64,000 bases of DNA from Bacillota bacterium (GCA_023435705.1 JAEYRH010000009.1:186001-250000), one strand, 5' to 3'. Positions 25,287 to 34,113 are shown, counted from the stretch's first letter. Notes: generated by a model from the letters alone, not told the origin. Numbers and translations: made by a program.

Positions 25287-26738
25287 ATGAATTACAGAGC
25301 AATCGCCAAAAGCCTGGGGATGTTGCTTTGCGTGGAAGCTGTGTGCATGGTTCCCCCTTTGGCAGTGTCGTTGATTTACCGGCAAGGTGACTGGCTCGCC
25401 TTTCTGATCTCCATTGCGTTGCTGTTGGCGGTAGGCTTTGGCCTGCGGCTGATCCGGCAGCGCAACGCCAACATTTATGCCCGCGACGGCTTTGCCATCG
25501 TGGCTGTCGGCTGGTTGTTGGTATCAGCCTTTGGCGCGCTGCCCTTTGTATTGAGCGGCGCCATCCCCTCGGTGGTGGATGCGTTGTTCGAGTCGGTATC
25601 GGGCTTCACCACCACCGGCGCCAGCATTCTCCGGGATGTGGAAGTGCTGCCGAGAGGTGTTGTGTTTTGGCGGAGCTTCACCCACTGGATGGGCGGTATG
25701 GGCGTGTTGATCCTGATGCTGGCCGTGATGCCCTCGGTGAAGGCCAGCACGCTGCACATTATGAAGGCGGAGTCACCGGGCCCGTCGCCGGAGAAATTCG
25801 TGCCACAGATCGGCCAGGTGGCCAGAATCCTCTATTTCATCTATTTGGCGATGACAGTCCTGCAGGTGGTGTTGCTGCTGCTTGGAGGGATGCCGCTGTA
25901 TGACTCGCTGATCCATACATTCGGCACGGCTGGCACCGGCGGCTTTTCCAGCCGCAACGCCAGTGTGGCAGCCTATGGCAGCGTGTATCTTGAGATGGTG
26001 ATCGCCATATTCATGCTGCTGTTTGGTGTGAATTTCTCGCTGTATTATTCGGCGCTCAAGGGCAATATCAAGGCTGTCCTGCGTGACGCGGAGCTGAGAT
26101 TCTATCTGGGCACCGTGGCCGTGGCTGTGTTGCTGATCACGGTGAACATCATCAATGTCAATCATCAGTCGTTGGGTGAGGCGATTCGGTATTCCACCTT
26201 TCAGGTCAGCTCCATCATCACCACCACTGGTTTTGCCACGACAGACTTCACTCTGTGGCCTGCGTTCAGCCAGCTGGTGCTTGTTTTGTTGATGTTCATC
26301 GGCGCGTCCGCCGGCTCCACCGGCGGCGGCATTAAGGTCATCCGCGTGCTGTTGCTGTTCAAGTGCATCAAGCGTGAGATCATCAAGATCATCCACCCAC
26401 GTTCGGTGTATACTGTCCGGATCAATGGCCGGGCGGTCAGCGAAGAGATTCTGACCGGTGTGATGGCATTTTTCTTCATTTATATTGCCATTTTTGCAGT
26501 ATCCACGCTGATTTTGTTGCTGGACATTGATGATTTTACTTCTGCTGCCACGGCAGTGGCAGCCACCATTGGCAACATTGGGCCGGGGTTGAAGATGGTG
26601 GGGCCCATGGGTAATTATGCCGATTTCAACCCGCTGAGCAAATCGGTGATGACGATGTGCATGATCATTGGCCGGCTGGAGATCTACCCCATCCTGCTGC
26701 TCTTTGCCCCGGCTTTCTGGAAGCGGGTCAACATATAG
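25287..26738 (+). CDS. trkH: Trk potassium transporter membrane subunit TrkH
   Basis: 483 residues, highly hydrophobic, with four M1-P-M2 repeats; selectivity-loop sequences such as SGFTTTGAS, FGTAGTGGFSSR and TTTGFATTDF are visible. It imports K+ with TrkA. Starts immediately after the trkA stop with no gap. Ends just before a terminator. Confidence 0.94.
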   Translation: MNYRAIAKSLGMLLCVEAVCMVPPLAVSLIYRQGDWLAFLISIALLLAVGFGLRLIRQRNANIYARDGFAIVAVGWLLVSAFGALPFVLSGAIPSVVDALFESVSGFTTTGASILRDVEVLPRGVVFWRSFTHWMGGMGVLILMLAVMPSVKASTLHIMKAESPGPSPEKFVPQIGQVARILYFIYLAMTVLQVVLLLLGGMPLYDSLIHTFGTAGTGGFSSRNASVAAYGSVYLEMVIAIFMLLFGVNFSLYYSALKGNIKAVLRDAELRFYLGTVAVAVLLITVNIINVNHQSLGEAIRYSTFQVSSIITTTGFATTDFTLWPAFSQLVLVLLMFIGASAGSTGGGIKVIRVLLLFKCIKREIIKIIHPRSVYTVRINGRAVSEEILTGVMAFFFIYIAIFAVSTLILLLDIDDFTSAATAVAATIGNIGPGLKMVGPMGNYADFNPLSKSVMTMCMIIGRLEIYPILLLFAPAFWKRVNI

Positions 26739-26767
26739 GCTCAATGACAGCGACACAGCTTTTTGAG

Positions 26768-26798
26768 AGCAATCTGGTAAAACGGGTTGCTTTTTTTA
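26768..26798 (+). terminator. trkAH terminator
   Basis: AGCAATCTG (26768-26776) pairs with CGGGTTGCT (26783-26791) with two G-U wobbles; a run of seven T overlaps the end. Confidence 0.88.
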
Positions 26799-26799
26799 T

Positions 26800-26812
26800 G
26801 TAACAATGTTAC
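26800..26812 (+). promoter_or_regulatory. Palindrome GTAACA-A-TGTTAC before thioredoxin gene
   Basis: A 6-bp palindrome with one central base, 60 bases upstream of the thioredoxin ATG. TGTAACA occurs again just at the start codon (26867-26873). It could be the binding site of the Crp/Fnr-type regulator encoded convergently. Confidence 0.4.
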
Positions 26813-26872
26813 GGAGACAAAATCCGCCAGCTCATATACTGTGCTCAGAACCGCAAGGAAAGGTGATGTAAC

Positions 26873-27193
26873 ATGAGCGCAATCAATATCACACGCAATA
26901 ATTTTAAAGATGTCGTACTGCAATCGAACAAGCCAGTGCTCATTGATTTCTGGGCTAAATGGTGCGGTCCGTGCAGGATGCAGGGCCCGATCATCGATGA
27001 GCTTGCCAGTGAAATGGGCGATGCAGCCGTGGTGGCTAAGCTCAATGTGGATGACAACCCCGACCTGGCCTCACAGTTCTCCGTGATGAGCATCCCCACG
27101 CTGGTTGTGGTGAAAAACGGCAAGGTCGTGGCCCGCAAGGTGGGTGTCACACCCATGGCCAATCTCATCTCACTGCTTACCTCTGTGGCCTGA
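26873..27193 (+). CDS. trxA: Thioredoxin
   Basis: 106 residues, full thioredoxin fold with active site WCGPC (Cys31, Cys34) and the cis-proline loop SIPT. Reduces disulfides in the cytoplasm. AAAGGTGATG lies before the ATG. Its stop is immediately followed by the stop of the convergent Crp/Fnr gene, with no space. The neighbouring rhodanese and Crp/Fnr genes suggest a redox or sulfur-stress group rather than the housekeeping thioredoxin. Confidence 0.92.
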   Translation: MSAINITRNNFKDVVLQSNKPVLIDFWAKWCGPCRMQGPIIDELASEMGDAAVVAKLNVDDNPDLASQFSVMSIPTLVVVKNGKVVARKVGVTPMANLISLLTSVA

Positions 27194-27871
27194 TCAGCCG
27201 GCGGTCTCCCGCAGCCGCTTGGGGTCAAGGATTTCAATGTGCCCGCGGGAGAGCCGGATCAACCCCTCGCCCTCCAGATACTTCAGCACCCGGCTGATCA
27301 CCTCGCGGGCAGTGCCCAGGTTGCGGGCGACCATCTCATGGGTGATGGCCAGTCTGCGGGAGCCTTCCAAGGTGGATTGATCCAGCAGAAAAGCGGAAAC
27401 GCGCTGGCCCATGTTTTTGGAGACCATTTGCTCCATCACCCACATCACCTCGGAAAAGCGCTCCGCAAGCAGGTCGGCAGTGAATTCCTTCACTGCCGGG
27501 CTCTTGGCGGAGAGTGCCTGCAGCACCGAAGTGGGGATGAAGTAAAGGTCGCTTTCCCGCTCGGTTTCCAGCGTCACCTCAAACGTGATGTTCTTGAGCA
27601 CGCAGGAGGCAGACAGAATGCACACATCGCCGGCCAGCAGGCGGTAAAGCGTGATCTCCTTCCCATCCTCTGTGACATAAAACGCCCTCAGCTGCCCTTC
27701 CCGCACAAGCACCAGGCCGTTGCACTCCTGCTGGCGGTTGATCACCGGGCTGCCTTGTGCAAACCGGGTTTTCACCGTGGCGCTGTCCAATACGGCTCGC
27801 TCTGAGGCATTCAGGCAGTGCAGGAAGGGAAGATGGGCCTCCAGAAACTTTTGATCCAACTCAGTCAGCAT
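27194..27871 (-). CDS. Crp/Fnr-family transcriptional regulator
   Basis: 225 residues. Cyclic-nucleotide-binding-like beta roll (about 20-130), long dimer helix (SPAVKEFTADLLAERFSEVMW), then winged helix with recognition segment HEMVARNLGTAREVISRVLKYL. It lacks an FNR-like N-terminal four-cysteine motif, so it is not an obvious oxygen sensor. GGAGTGATTGA precedes the ATG. Divergent from rhodanese, convergent with thioredoxin: both are probable targets. Effector unknown. Confidence 0.88.
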   Translation of the reverse strand: MLTELDQKFLEAHLPFLHCLNASERAVLDSATVKTRFAQGSPVINRQQECNGLVLVREGQLRAFYVTEDGKEITLYRLLAGDVCILSASCVLKNITFEVTLETERESDLYFIPTSVLQALSAKSPAVKEFTADLLAERFSEVMWVMEQMVSKNMGQRVSAFLLDQSTLEGSRRLAITHEMVARNLGTAREVISRVLKYLEGEGLIRLSRGHIEILDPKRLRETAG

Positions 27872-27923
27872 TCAATCACTCCGCAGGCGCAAGCCAAAAT
27901 ACCGCATGAAAGGAAAAACAACA

Positions 27924-28277
27924 ATGTTTAAGATTTTTAGTCAACAGAAGACAGCCTTCATATCGCCCAGGGAAGCTAAAGCCCGCCTGGAATCCGGTGA
28001 TCCTGTGGTCCTGCTTGATGTCCGCACGGCGGAGGAATATGAGCAGATCCATATCCCCAATAGTATATCATTGCCGCTGGATCGATTAAAGCAGGATGCC
28101 GGCCGGGTAGTTTCCAATAAAGACTCGGAAATCATCGTTTACTGCCTGAGCGGCGCCCGGGCCAGCACCGCAGCCTCGATGCTGGGCGCGATGGGGTATA
28201 CCAACGTGAAAAACCTGGGTGGCATCCACGCCTGGCGGTATGAGACCGAGCGGGGGCGAGCCACAGCAGTGCGGTGA
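27924..28277 (+). CDS. Single-domain rhodanese-like protein
   Basis: 117 residues. One rhodanese domain (SPREAKARLESGDPVVLLDVR) with catalytic Cys74 in the loop CLSGARA, followed by GYTNVKNLGGIHAW. It would carry sulfane sulfur as a persulfide. ATG 27924 is preferred to ATG 27906 because AAAGGA lies between them at the right distance. Divergent from the Crp/Fnr gene with only about 50 bases between. Confidence 0.88.
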   Translation: MFKIFSQQKTAFISPREAKARLESGDPVVLLDVRTAEEYEQIHIPNSISLPLDRLKQDAGRVVSNKDSEIIVYCLSGARASTAASMLGAMGYTNVKNLGGIHAWRYETERGRATAVR

Positions 28278-28303
28278 TCCTTACTTTGATATAGGATGGG
28301 GAT

Positions 28304-30397
28304 CTATCGTGTGAACTCCTCCGCCAGGCGGATGTCTTGCTCCACCTCATGGGTATAGTAAGACCATCCGAACAGTTGCAGCGTCCTGACCATGCGGTAG
28401 GGCAGGTAGTGCCCGGCCCAGATTTCCGAAAGCGCTTTCCAGCACGCCAACCCCTCCCGCAGATGTGACACAGCATTCTCACGAAGGGTTTGTTCGCCGG
28501 ATTTCTCAAACAGCGCCAATGCCAATGCCGCCTCGAACTTATGAGTGTAATACGCGCCCAGTTTACCCCAGGCCTTGATGTCCAGCAGCGTGCAGGCCAC
28601 GTCGCCATCCATGTATTCCGCCGGGATGGACTGCGCCAGGCTATCGGCGATCCTTTCTGCCTCCGACACCGCATGGCGCAGAATGCCGATGATATCTTCG
28701 GGGGTTTCGCCATCCATGGCCCCACCGGCCAGTTTTTTTGCGGCGAATTCACGGATGCCGATCGTGCCCACGCTGGGCATCGGCGAGCCGTTCACGAAGT
28801 CCAGGATGGTCTTGAAGCCCGCACGGGAGAGCAGGCACTCCGGGTGCCACTGGAAGTCGTAGTTGATCCAGAAGAGCCGGTTCACGGCGGGGATGATCGC
28901 CGAGGCGGCCTTCAGCGCCTGATAGAACCGGTCGCCCCAGGCTTGGCTGTAGTGAGCGCGGAACCGCGCCTGCCACACAGCGTTGTCCAGCTCCACATTG
29001 TAGCCCAGCCTGCCCAGCAGTGCGAATTGGTACCAATTTTTCTCAAAGTCATAAGTCCATGTCTTGTGGCTGTTAGGCGCGTGCTGGAAGTCAATGCCCC
29101 AGAGATAACTGTCCGCCCCCCAGTAAAAGCCGTGCACATAAGGCTTTTGCATGCCCCTGATGTGGGCACGGATGAATTCGGGATCGCCCCAGCGCAGCGT
29201 GTGGATGTCGTCGTTGCGCACCGTGTAGAACACCTTCACCTTGCTCATATCCACACCGTCCCACGCGCCCCACAACCGTTCAAACTGCGGTTCGGGGTGG
29301 GAATACATGTGGGCATTGGAATATTTCCAGCTGATGTATTTTTCCTCCGCGTTGTAGCGGTCCAGCACAATCTCCTTGGCGATTTTGCCGTTGCCCATGT
29401 TGGTGCGGATGATGAATGGCATCTTGCTGCCGATCTCATTGAGCGCATCGATGTAGACGTCGGCCACCCATTGGTGCCGCTCCTCGGCGCTGCCGGCCAT
29501 CTCCTCGGCGGCGTTGGTGCCGATGCCCTTGAGGTCCGGATAGGTCATCGCCAGCGTCTGGATGCATTGCTTGAAGTAATCCTTCACCACATCAAGCTGC
29601 TGGCGGGTGCGGTCAAAATGCTCGCCCACAATGCGGCCGGAGTGCTCGAAATCGCTTGGGATGTCGTTTTCGCCGGTCTTGTATCCGTTGCCCAGTTCCG
29701 CCGGCAAGCCCAGGCCTATTGCCACGGGGGGAGGGAGCCGGATGTTCCAGGTGATCAGGTAAACATCAATGCCCCTGGATTTGGCATGGCCGAAGATGAA
29801 CTTGTAAAGTTGTTTGTAGAGGGCCAGCTCTTCTTCGGAGCAGGGGCATGCCGCGGGGTATTTTTCCAGCCGGAACATCATATGGAACGGGTGCTCAGAC
29901 CACAGGCTCAGGCAGTTGTAGCGGTGTGTCGCGAGGAAGTCGATGAAGCTGCGCCAGAAGTTTATGTCCTTGCAGGTCTGGATGTTCTTTTCAAACGGAT
30001 CTCCATTTGTGTAGGGTTGAAAGGGCAGGTTGAATTTCACACCCCGCAGCTTCATTGTGGGGTTTTCCAGCTTGCCGGAGATAGCTTCCGGGCCGAACAG
30101 CTCGATGGTCTCGGCCAGGTCCATTAGTCCGTACATCAGGCCGTTGGCATCACCGCCAATCACTTGGGTGGTGTTACCGTCGATACGGATCTCAAAGCCA
30201 CCGGGTTCAAGCCGTGCCGGCTGACCGGCTTTCGGGGCGGCGGCGACGGACGCGACGACGCACTGCTCCGCTGCCTTGCCCGTGTATCGCCGTAACGCCC
30301 GCTCCACATAGAAGATCGACTTTTTCTCCAGAGCTTTCTTCAGCACCTCTGCGCCGAAGCGCACCGTCTCCACAGAGTTGTCAATATAGAGCACCAT
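28304..30397 (-). CDS. Large glycoside hydrolase, GH67/GH20-like architecture
   Basis: 697 residues. The N-terminal 110 residues form the alpha/beta domain seen before GH67, GH20 and GH84 barrels (GGFEIRIDGNTTQVIGGDAN, GLMYGLMDLAETI). A TIM barrel follows from about residue 120 (MKLRGVKFNLPFQPY), with conserved acidic and aromatic residues (GTNAAEEMAG, WDGVDMSKV, FYWGADSYLW). The C-terminal 200 residues are helical. No signal peptide, so cytoplasmic. It may be an alpha-glucuronidase-type exo-enzyme acting on imported xylan side-chain products, but the exact family is not certain. It forms a minus-strand pair with the GH29 gene 36 bases upstream. Confidence 0.65.
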   Translation of the reverse strand: MVLYIDNSVETVRFGAEVLKKALEKKSIFYVERALRRYTGKAAEQCVVASVAAAPKAGQPARLEPGGFEIRIDGNTTQVIGGDANGLMYGLMDLAETIELFGPEAISGKLENPTMKLRGVKFNLPFQPYTNGDPFEKNIQTCKDINFWRSFIDFLATHRYNCLSLWSEHPFHMMFRLEKYPAACPCSEEELALYKQLYKFIFGHAKSRGIDVYLITWNIRLPPPVAIGLGLPAELGNGYKTGENDIPSDFEHSGRIVGEHFDRTRQQLDVVKDYFKQCIQTLAMTYPDLKGIGTNAAEEMAGSAEERHQWVADVYIDALNEIGSKMPFIIRTNMGNGKIAKEIVLDRYNAEEKYISWKYSNAHMYSHPEPQFERLWGAWDGVDMSKVKVFYTVRNDDIHTLRWGDPEFIRAHIRGMQKPYVHGFYWGADSYLWGIDFQHAPNSHKTWTYDFEKNWYQFALLGRLGYNVELDNAVWQARFRAHYSQAWGDRFYQALKAASAIIPAVNRLFWINYDFQWHPECLLSRAGFKTILDFVNGSPMPSVGTIGIREFAAKKLAGGAMDGETPEDIIGILRHAVSEAERIADSLAQSIPAEYMDGDVACTLLDIKAWGKLGAYYTHKFEAALALALFEKSGEQTLRENAVSHLREGLACWKALSEIWAGHYLPYRMVRTLQLFGWSYYTHEVEQDIRLAEEFTR

Positions 30398-30433
30398 GTT
30401 CTTTTCCTCGCTTGTTGGCTTTTATGGGGGCTG

Positions 30434-31684
30434 TCAGTCGTTTACAGAATCATCAAATTCCAGCTTGATCACCAGCACCTCGCCGCTGATCTCGTTGGTG
30501 GGCAGATTGCGGATCCTGAGGTATGGCCGTTCGCGATGGTGCGAGGGCAGTAGGTCCACCCTGGCTTCCAGCTCCTGGCCGTTATTAAGCAGTGTCGCCC
30601 GCTTCGGCAGGATGTCCAGCGGCTTTAAAATCACCGCTGTGGTCTGGATGTCCTTATACAGATGCACATAGAGGTTGTTGCCCTTGCGGGTCAGCAGCAC
30701 CTCGTCCTTCATGTTCTCCGTGGCCTGGGTGATGATGGAAGTCGCCGGCACCGTGCCGTCAAAGGCCTCCCTCACACGCTGGTACCAGTTGCCGATCGTT
30801 TTAAGGGCTTGCAGGTCTTTGCCACTGAAGGTGCCGTCAGCCTTAGGCCCCACGTTCAGCTGGTAATTCCCGCCCATCGCCAGCGTCTTGTCGATGCTCT
30901 GCATCAGGTATTTGTGGTTGTAATAGTCCTCATCGGCCTTGTAGCCCCAGCTCTCCCTGCCCATGGACTGCACTGCCTCGGTGAGCTGCTTGAACTCCAT
31001 CTCCGGCGGCACCATCCGCTCCGGCGTCTGGAAGTCGCCGTTTTCCGGCCCACGGTTGTTGATCACCATGCTGGGCTGGAGCTTGCGGATGCGGTCGTTG
31101 AATGCCTTGTTGTTGTATTGCAGCACGTTAATGTCCCAGAAGAACTGGCCGACCTCGCCGTAATTTGTGCAAAGCTCCTCCACCTGGTGCTCCATATAGG
31201 CCACATACTTGTCATAATCTGGCTCATCACCCCGGCGGGGGCCGAACATTTCGTGGTGCCGCCCCTGGTTGGGGTAATTGGGGTGGTGCCAATCGGGGAT
31301 CGAGTAATAGATCCCAAACACGATCCCCCGTCGGTGGCAGGCCTCCGCAATCAGGGTCAGCACATCCTTGCCATAGGGGGAGTTCATCACATTGTAATCG
31401 GTGTATTTGGTATCCCACAGGCAAAAGCCGTCATGGTGCTTGGCTGTGATGCACAGATACTCCATGCCGGCGGCCTGCATCACGTCGATCCATTCGTCGG
31501 GGTTGAAGTTTACGGGGTTGAATTGTTGGATAAGGGGCTCATAATCTTTTCGCGGCATCCTGCCGCGCCACAGCACTTGCTCCTGCCATTCAGGGATGGC
31601 ATACAGCCCCCAATGGAGGAACAGGCCGAACCGTTTTTGCAGGAACCAGTCTCTGGAATCGTGAAACCGGAATCTGTCAATCAT
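30434..31684 (-). CDS. Alpha-L-fucosidase-type glycoside hydrolase, GH29
   Basis: 416 residues. GH29 signatures: WFLQKRFGLFLHWGLYAIPEW at the start of the barrel, ITAKHHDGFCLWDTKYTDYN, GIYYS and a C-terminal beta domain. The nucleophile Asp is in the strand EVGQFFWDIN. ATG 31684 is supported by AAGGACTC upstream; the frame is open further but without a start signal. No signal peptide: intracellular, so it should trim fucose (or a similar 6-deoxy sugar) from imported oligosaccharides. Divergent from a sugar-isomerase gene. Confidence 0.85.
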   Translation of the reverse strand: MIDRFRFHDSRDWFLQKRFGLFLHWGLYAIPEWQEQVLWRGRMPRKDYEPLIQQFNPVNFNPDEWIDVMQAAGMEYLCITAKHHDGFCLWDTKYTDYNVMNSPYGKDVLTLIAEACHRRGIVFGIYYSIPDWHHPNYPNQGRHHEMFGPRRGDEPDYDKYVAYMEHQVEELCTNYGEVGQFFWDINVLQYNNKAFNDRIRKLQPSMVINNRGPENGDFQTPERMVPPEMEFKQLTEAVQSMGRESWGYKADEDYYNHKYLMQSIDKTLAMGGNYQLNVGPKADGTFSGKDLQALKTIGNWYQRVREAFDGTVPATSIITQATENMKDEVLLTRKGNNLYVHLYKDIQTTAVILKPLDILPKRATLLNNGQELEARVDLLPSHHRERPYLRIRNLPTNEISGEVLVIKLEFDDSVND

Positions 31685-31731
31685 AAGCTGAGTCCTTCCC
31701 TGTGTTCTGCCGGATCGCACCGACGATGTTC

Positions 31732-31838
31732 ATTCTGCCACAATGGGCAGAATTTAGCAACGATCAGCGGGTGGCCATTGTGGTGAAACCTCCATGATAA
31801 TAATAGTGCCTTGATCTGCCTGATCCTTAGTTTATAAT
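31732..31838. promoter_or_regulatory. Divergent control region between GH29 and isomerase genes
   Basis: Promoter for the plus gene: TTGATC (31811-31816), 16-base spacer, TATAAT (31833-31838). Two nested inverted repeats lie upstream: ATTCTGCC (31732-31739) with GGCAGAAT (31746-31753), and CCACAATGG (31738-31746) with CCATTGTGG (31775-31783). They are good operator candidates for a sugar regulator. Confidence 0.55.
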
Positions 31839-31881
31839 AATGTTTTAGAGACAACGAATTTCTGGCAGCGGGAGGAAGCGT

Positions 31882-32793
31882 ATGAACCAATCCATATACA
31901 AATATATGAAGGTGGGCCTGATCCACTTCATGGCGTATCCTGAGGTGATGAAGGGCGAAGGCCCTGTTTTGGAGACGCTGCAGAAGATTGCTCTGGACGA
32001 TTATTTCAACGCCATTGAAATTTCATGGATCAAGGATCCGGCTGTGCGAAAAAAGGCCAAGGCCATGTTGGATACTGCCCACATGACCGTGGGTTATGGC
32101 GGCCAGCCGCGCCTGCTGACCACCGGCCTTAATATCAACGACACCGATGAGGCGGGCAGGCAAAAAGCCGTTGCGACCCTCAAGGAGGGCATTGACGAGG
32201 CCTATGAGATGGGCTGCACGGGGTTCGCGTTTCTGAGCGGAAAATACGAAGAAGCACGCAAGGAGCAAGCATTTGAGGCACTGGTGAAGTCCACCGGCGA
32301 ACTGTGTGCCTATGCGAAGGGTAAGGGCGATCTGAAGGTCATCCTCGAAGTGTTTGACTACGACATCGATAAGAAGAGCCTGATTGGCCCGGCTGCGCTG
32401 GCCAAACGATATGCGGAAGAAATCCGCAAAAACCATGACAACTTTGGCCTCATGGTGGACCTGAGCCACCTGCCATTGATCCGGGAGACTGCGGAGCAAT
32501 CCATCCTGCCCATCCGCGACTACATTGTGCATGCCCACCTGGGCAACTGCGTGGTCCGCGACCCTGCACTGCCCGCATATGGTGACGCGCACCCCAGGTT
32601 TGGTTTCCCCAATAGCGAAAACGATGTGCCCGAAGTGGTCGAATTCCTGAGGGTGCTACAGGGCATTGGCTTCCTGAATGCAGAAAACCCGCCGATCGTA
32701 AGCTTTGAGGTGAAGCCCTTCGGCGAGGAAGACCCAGACCTTGTGATTGCCAACGCGAAGCGGGTACTGAATGAGGCGTGGGCGAGGCTCTGA
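31882..32793 (+). CDS. Sugar phosphate isomerase/epimerase (xylose isomerase-like TIM barrel)
   Basis: 303 residues of the AP-endonuclease-2 superfamily. Metal-ligand positions are visible in order: IEIS near residue 47, VILEVFDYD near 155, MVDLSHLPL near 195 and HAHLGNC near 220, ending with VSFEVKP. Such enzymes isomerise or epimerise free or phosphorylated sugars. GGGAGGAAG precedes the ATG. It faces the GH29 gene and may process the sugar released by it or by the 697-residue hydrolase. The family also includes isomerases of rare sugars, so a role in the apiose-like route is possible. Confidence 0.8.
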   Translation: MNQSIYKYMKVGLIHFMAYPEVMKGEGPVLETLQKIALDDYFNAIEISWIKDPAVRKKAKAMLDTAHMTVGYGGQPRLLTTGLNINDTDEAGRQKAVATLKEGIDEAYEMGCTGFAFLSGKYEEARKEQAFEALVKSTGELCAYAKGKGDLKVILEVFDYDIDKKSLIGPAALAKRYAEEIRKNHDNFGLMVDLSHLPLIRETAEQSILPIRDYIVHAHLGNCVVRDPALPAYGDAHPRFGFPNSENDVPEVVEFLRVLQGIGFLNAENPPIVSFEVKPFGEEDPDLVIANAKRVLNEAWARL

Positions 32794-33208
32794 CATTCGC
32801 GTAGTTTGTCGGGATTGGTTCTGACTGAAAAAGATATTAGCTAAGGAAGACAACGAAAAGCCCGAACAAATCGGGCTTTTCGTTTGCATTGTGTCTCTTT
32901 AGCACCTTGGTAATATCAAAGAACGATGTCTGAAGGGTGATTCGAAACTTATAGACAGTTTCTACTGTTCGTTTCAAAGACATAAGTTTATGCCCATCAT
33001 GGTAATGGAGGGCGTCGAAATCAACCAAATGGTGTTCACGGTCTAGAATAATTCGTTTCCAATGAAGGCGAACAAGAACGATATTTTATTCGTGATCCTA
33101 ATCACAGCAGTTATTTTCAATATGGATAAGATAAACATAAAAGGGGTCATTGAGGATTTGGGTAAAAAGAGTTTACGAGAGGGAAACTGAAACGAAGGAG
33201 GAAAAACT
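32794..33208. other. Low-GC intergenic patch with short unrecognised frames
   Basis: 415 bases, clearly more AT-rich than the surroundings. It holds the terminator at 32854-32882. A minus-strand frame without ATG runs 33085 to 32837 (VDFDALHYHDGHKLMSLK and onward) and a 43-codon plus frame starts at ATG 33063. Neither has a recognisable family or ribosome site; they look like gene debris from an insertion. Confidence 0.4.
32854..32882. terminator. Bidirectional terminator after isomerase gene
   Basis: CGAAAAGCCCGA (32854-32865) pairs perfectly with TCGGGCTTTTCG (32871-32882), with A and T runs on the two sides. Confidence 0.88.
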
Positions 33209-33628
33209 ATGATCAACCGGAAATCCATTACTGTTAAAACAACCGTCCATGCTTCAGCAGAGAAGGCATGGCGCTATTGGAGCGAACCTGAACACATCAC
33301 GCAATGGAACGCTGCATCAGAAGATTGGCACACACCATATGCACAAAACGATCTGCGGGTTGGCGGGCAATTCCTATATAGAATGGAATCGAAAGACAGC
33401 AAATTTGGGTTTGATTTTGGCGGGATATATGATGAAGTAAAGCCACTTGAATCTATTTCGTATACCCTTGGAGATGGTCGAAAAGTGAACATTTCGTTTG
33501 AAGGCAAGGAAAATCAAACAACGATTGTTGAAACATTTGATGTTGAGGCCACTCATTCATTGGAACAACAACAGAATGGCTGGCAAGCAATATTGGATCG
33601 TTTTAAAAGATATACAGAAATGGAATAG
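33209..33628 (+). CDS. SRPBCC/AHSA1-domain protein
   Basis: 139 residues: START/Bet v1-like fold with the AHSA1 signature (VKTTVHASAEKAWRYWSEPEHITQWN near the N-terminus, WQAILDRFKRYTE at the C-terminal helix). It would bind a hydrophobic ligand or a protein partner. AAGGAGG lies 8 bases before the ATG. Base composition is lower in GC than its neighbours, and it adjoins an AT-rich debris patch and a tRNA gene, which hints at acquisition by transfer. Confidence 0.85.
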   Translation: MINRKSITVKTTVHASAEKAWRYWSEPEHITQWNAASEDWHTPYAQNDLRVGGQFLYRMESKDSKFGFDFGGIYDEVKPLESISYTLGDGRKVNISFEGKENQTTIVETFDVEATHSLEQQQNGWQAILDRFKRYTEME

Positions 33629-33666
33629 AACGTATCAAGTTGCCAGTCAATACGCAGCCTATAGCC

Positions 33667-33700
33667 ATAGAATCCCGACTCAATCGAGCCGGGATTCTAT
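33667..33700 (+). terminator. Hairpin after the SRPBCC gene
   Basis: ATAGAATCCCG (33667-33677) pairs perfectly with CGGGATTCTAT (33690-33700), with an inner CTC/GAG. A late T-run (TTGTTTTT) follows. On the minus strand it would terminate the tRNA transcript. Confidence 0.75.
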
Positions 33701-33722
33701 GCATCAAAGATTGTTTTTGATC

Positions 33723-33798
33723 TGGTGGAGATAAGGGGATTCGAACCCCTGGCCTCGGCGATGCGAACGCCGCGCTCTACCAACTGAGCCATATCCCC
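33723..33798 (-). tRNA. tRNA-Ala (anticodon CGC)
   Basis: Read on the minus strand from 33798: acceptor GGGGATA pairs with TATCTCC, including the G3-U70 pair that marks alanine tRNAs. D-arm GCTC/GAGC, anticodon stem CGGCG/CGCCG with loop TTCGCAT (anticodon CGC at 33763-33765), T-arm AGGGG-TTCGAAT-CCCCT. The 3' ACCA is encoded (33723-33726). Confidence 0.96.
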
Positions 33799-33816
33799 GC
33801 ACATTCCGCGGTGGTT

Positions 33817-33845
33817 ATTATAACATGACTTTATGATCATGACAA
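33817..33845 (-). promoter_or_regulatory. tRNA-Ala promoter
   Basis: On the minus strand TTGTCA (33845-33840), 17 bases, TATAAT (33822-33817), about 20 bases before the mature tRNA 5' end. Confidence 0.8.
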
Positions 33846-34028
33846 CCACCATGTGCCCAACGACTATACATTTGCAGCAGGTTGCTGCAGGTTTCAGACC
33901 CGATGCCAGAGGTGTGAGTGCCTGTAGGTAATCGGCTCATCCATGCCACTGCACAATGGATACAGCAGTAACGATATCCAAAATAACAAACGACCAAAAA
34001 AGAAATGGTAAGCTAGTCTAGTCTTTTT

Positions 34029-34057
34029 TAGACATCTTGATATGCATGGCTTATAAT
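34029..34057 (+). promoter_or_regulatory. Promoter of the acyltransferase-symporter pair
   Basis: TAGACA (34029-34034), 17 bases, TATAAT (34052-34057). Confidence 0.55.
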
Positions 34058-34113
34058 AATTGCGCAGTCATATAAATCAATAGGGCCATTCCCGATTGGA
34101 AAGGGTTATACAA

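Larger units (their letters stand above)
33799..34113. other. Intergenic region between tRNA-Ala and acyltransferase
   Basis: 315 bases containing the tRNA promoter on the minus strand and the acyltransferase promoter on the plus strand. Between them (33846-34020) nothing is recognised. Confidence 0.5.

Noticed and set aside
28490..30127. Long antisense frame (545 codons) opposite the 697-residue hydrolase
   Set aside because: GC-rich codon use leaves the opposite strand open; there is no domain, and the sense gene is clearly real. The same holds for long antisense frames over the zinc dehydrogenase (3232-4269) and fabF (57642-58937).
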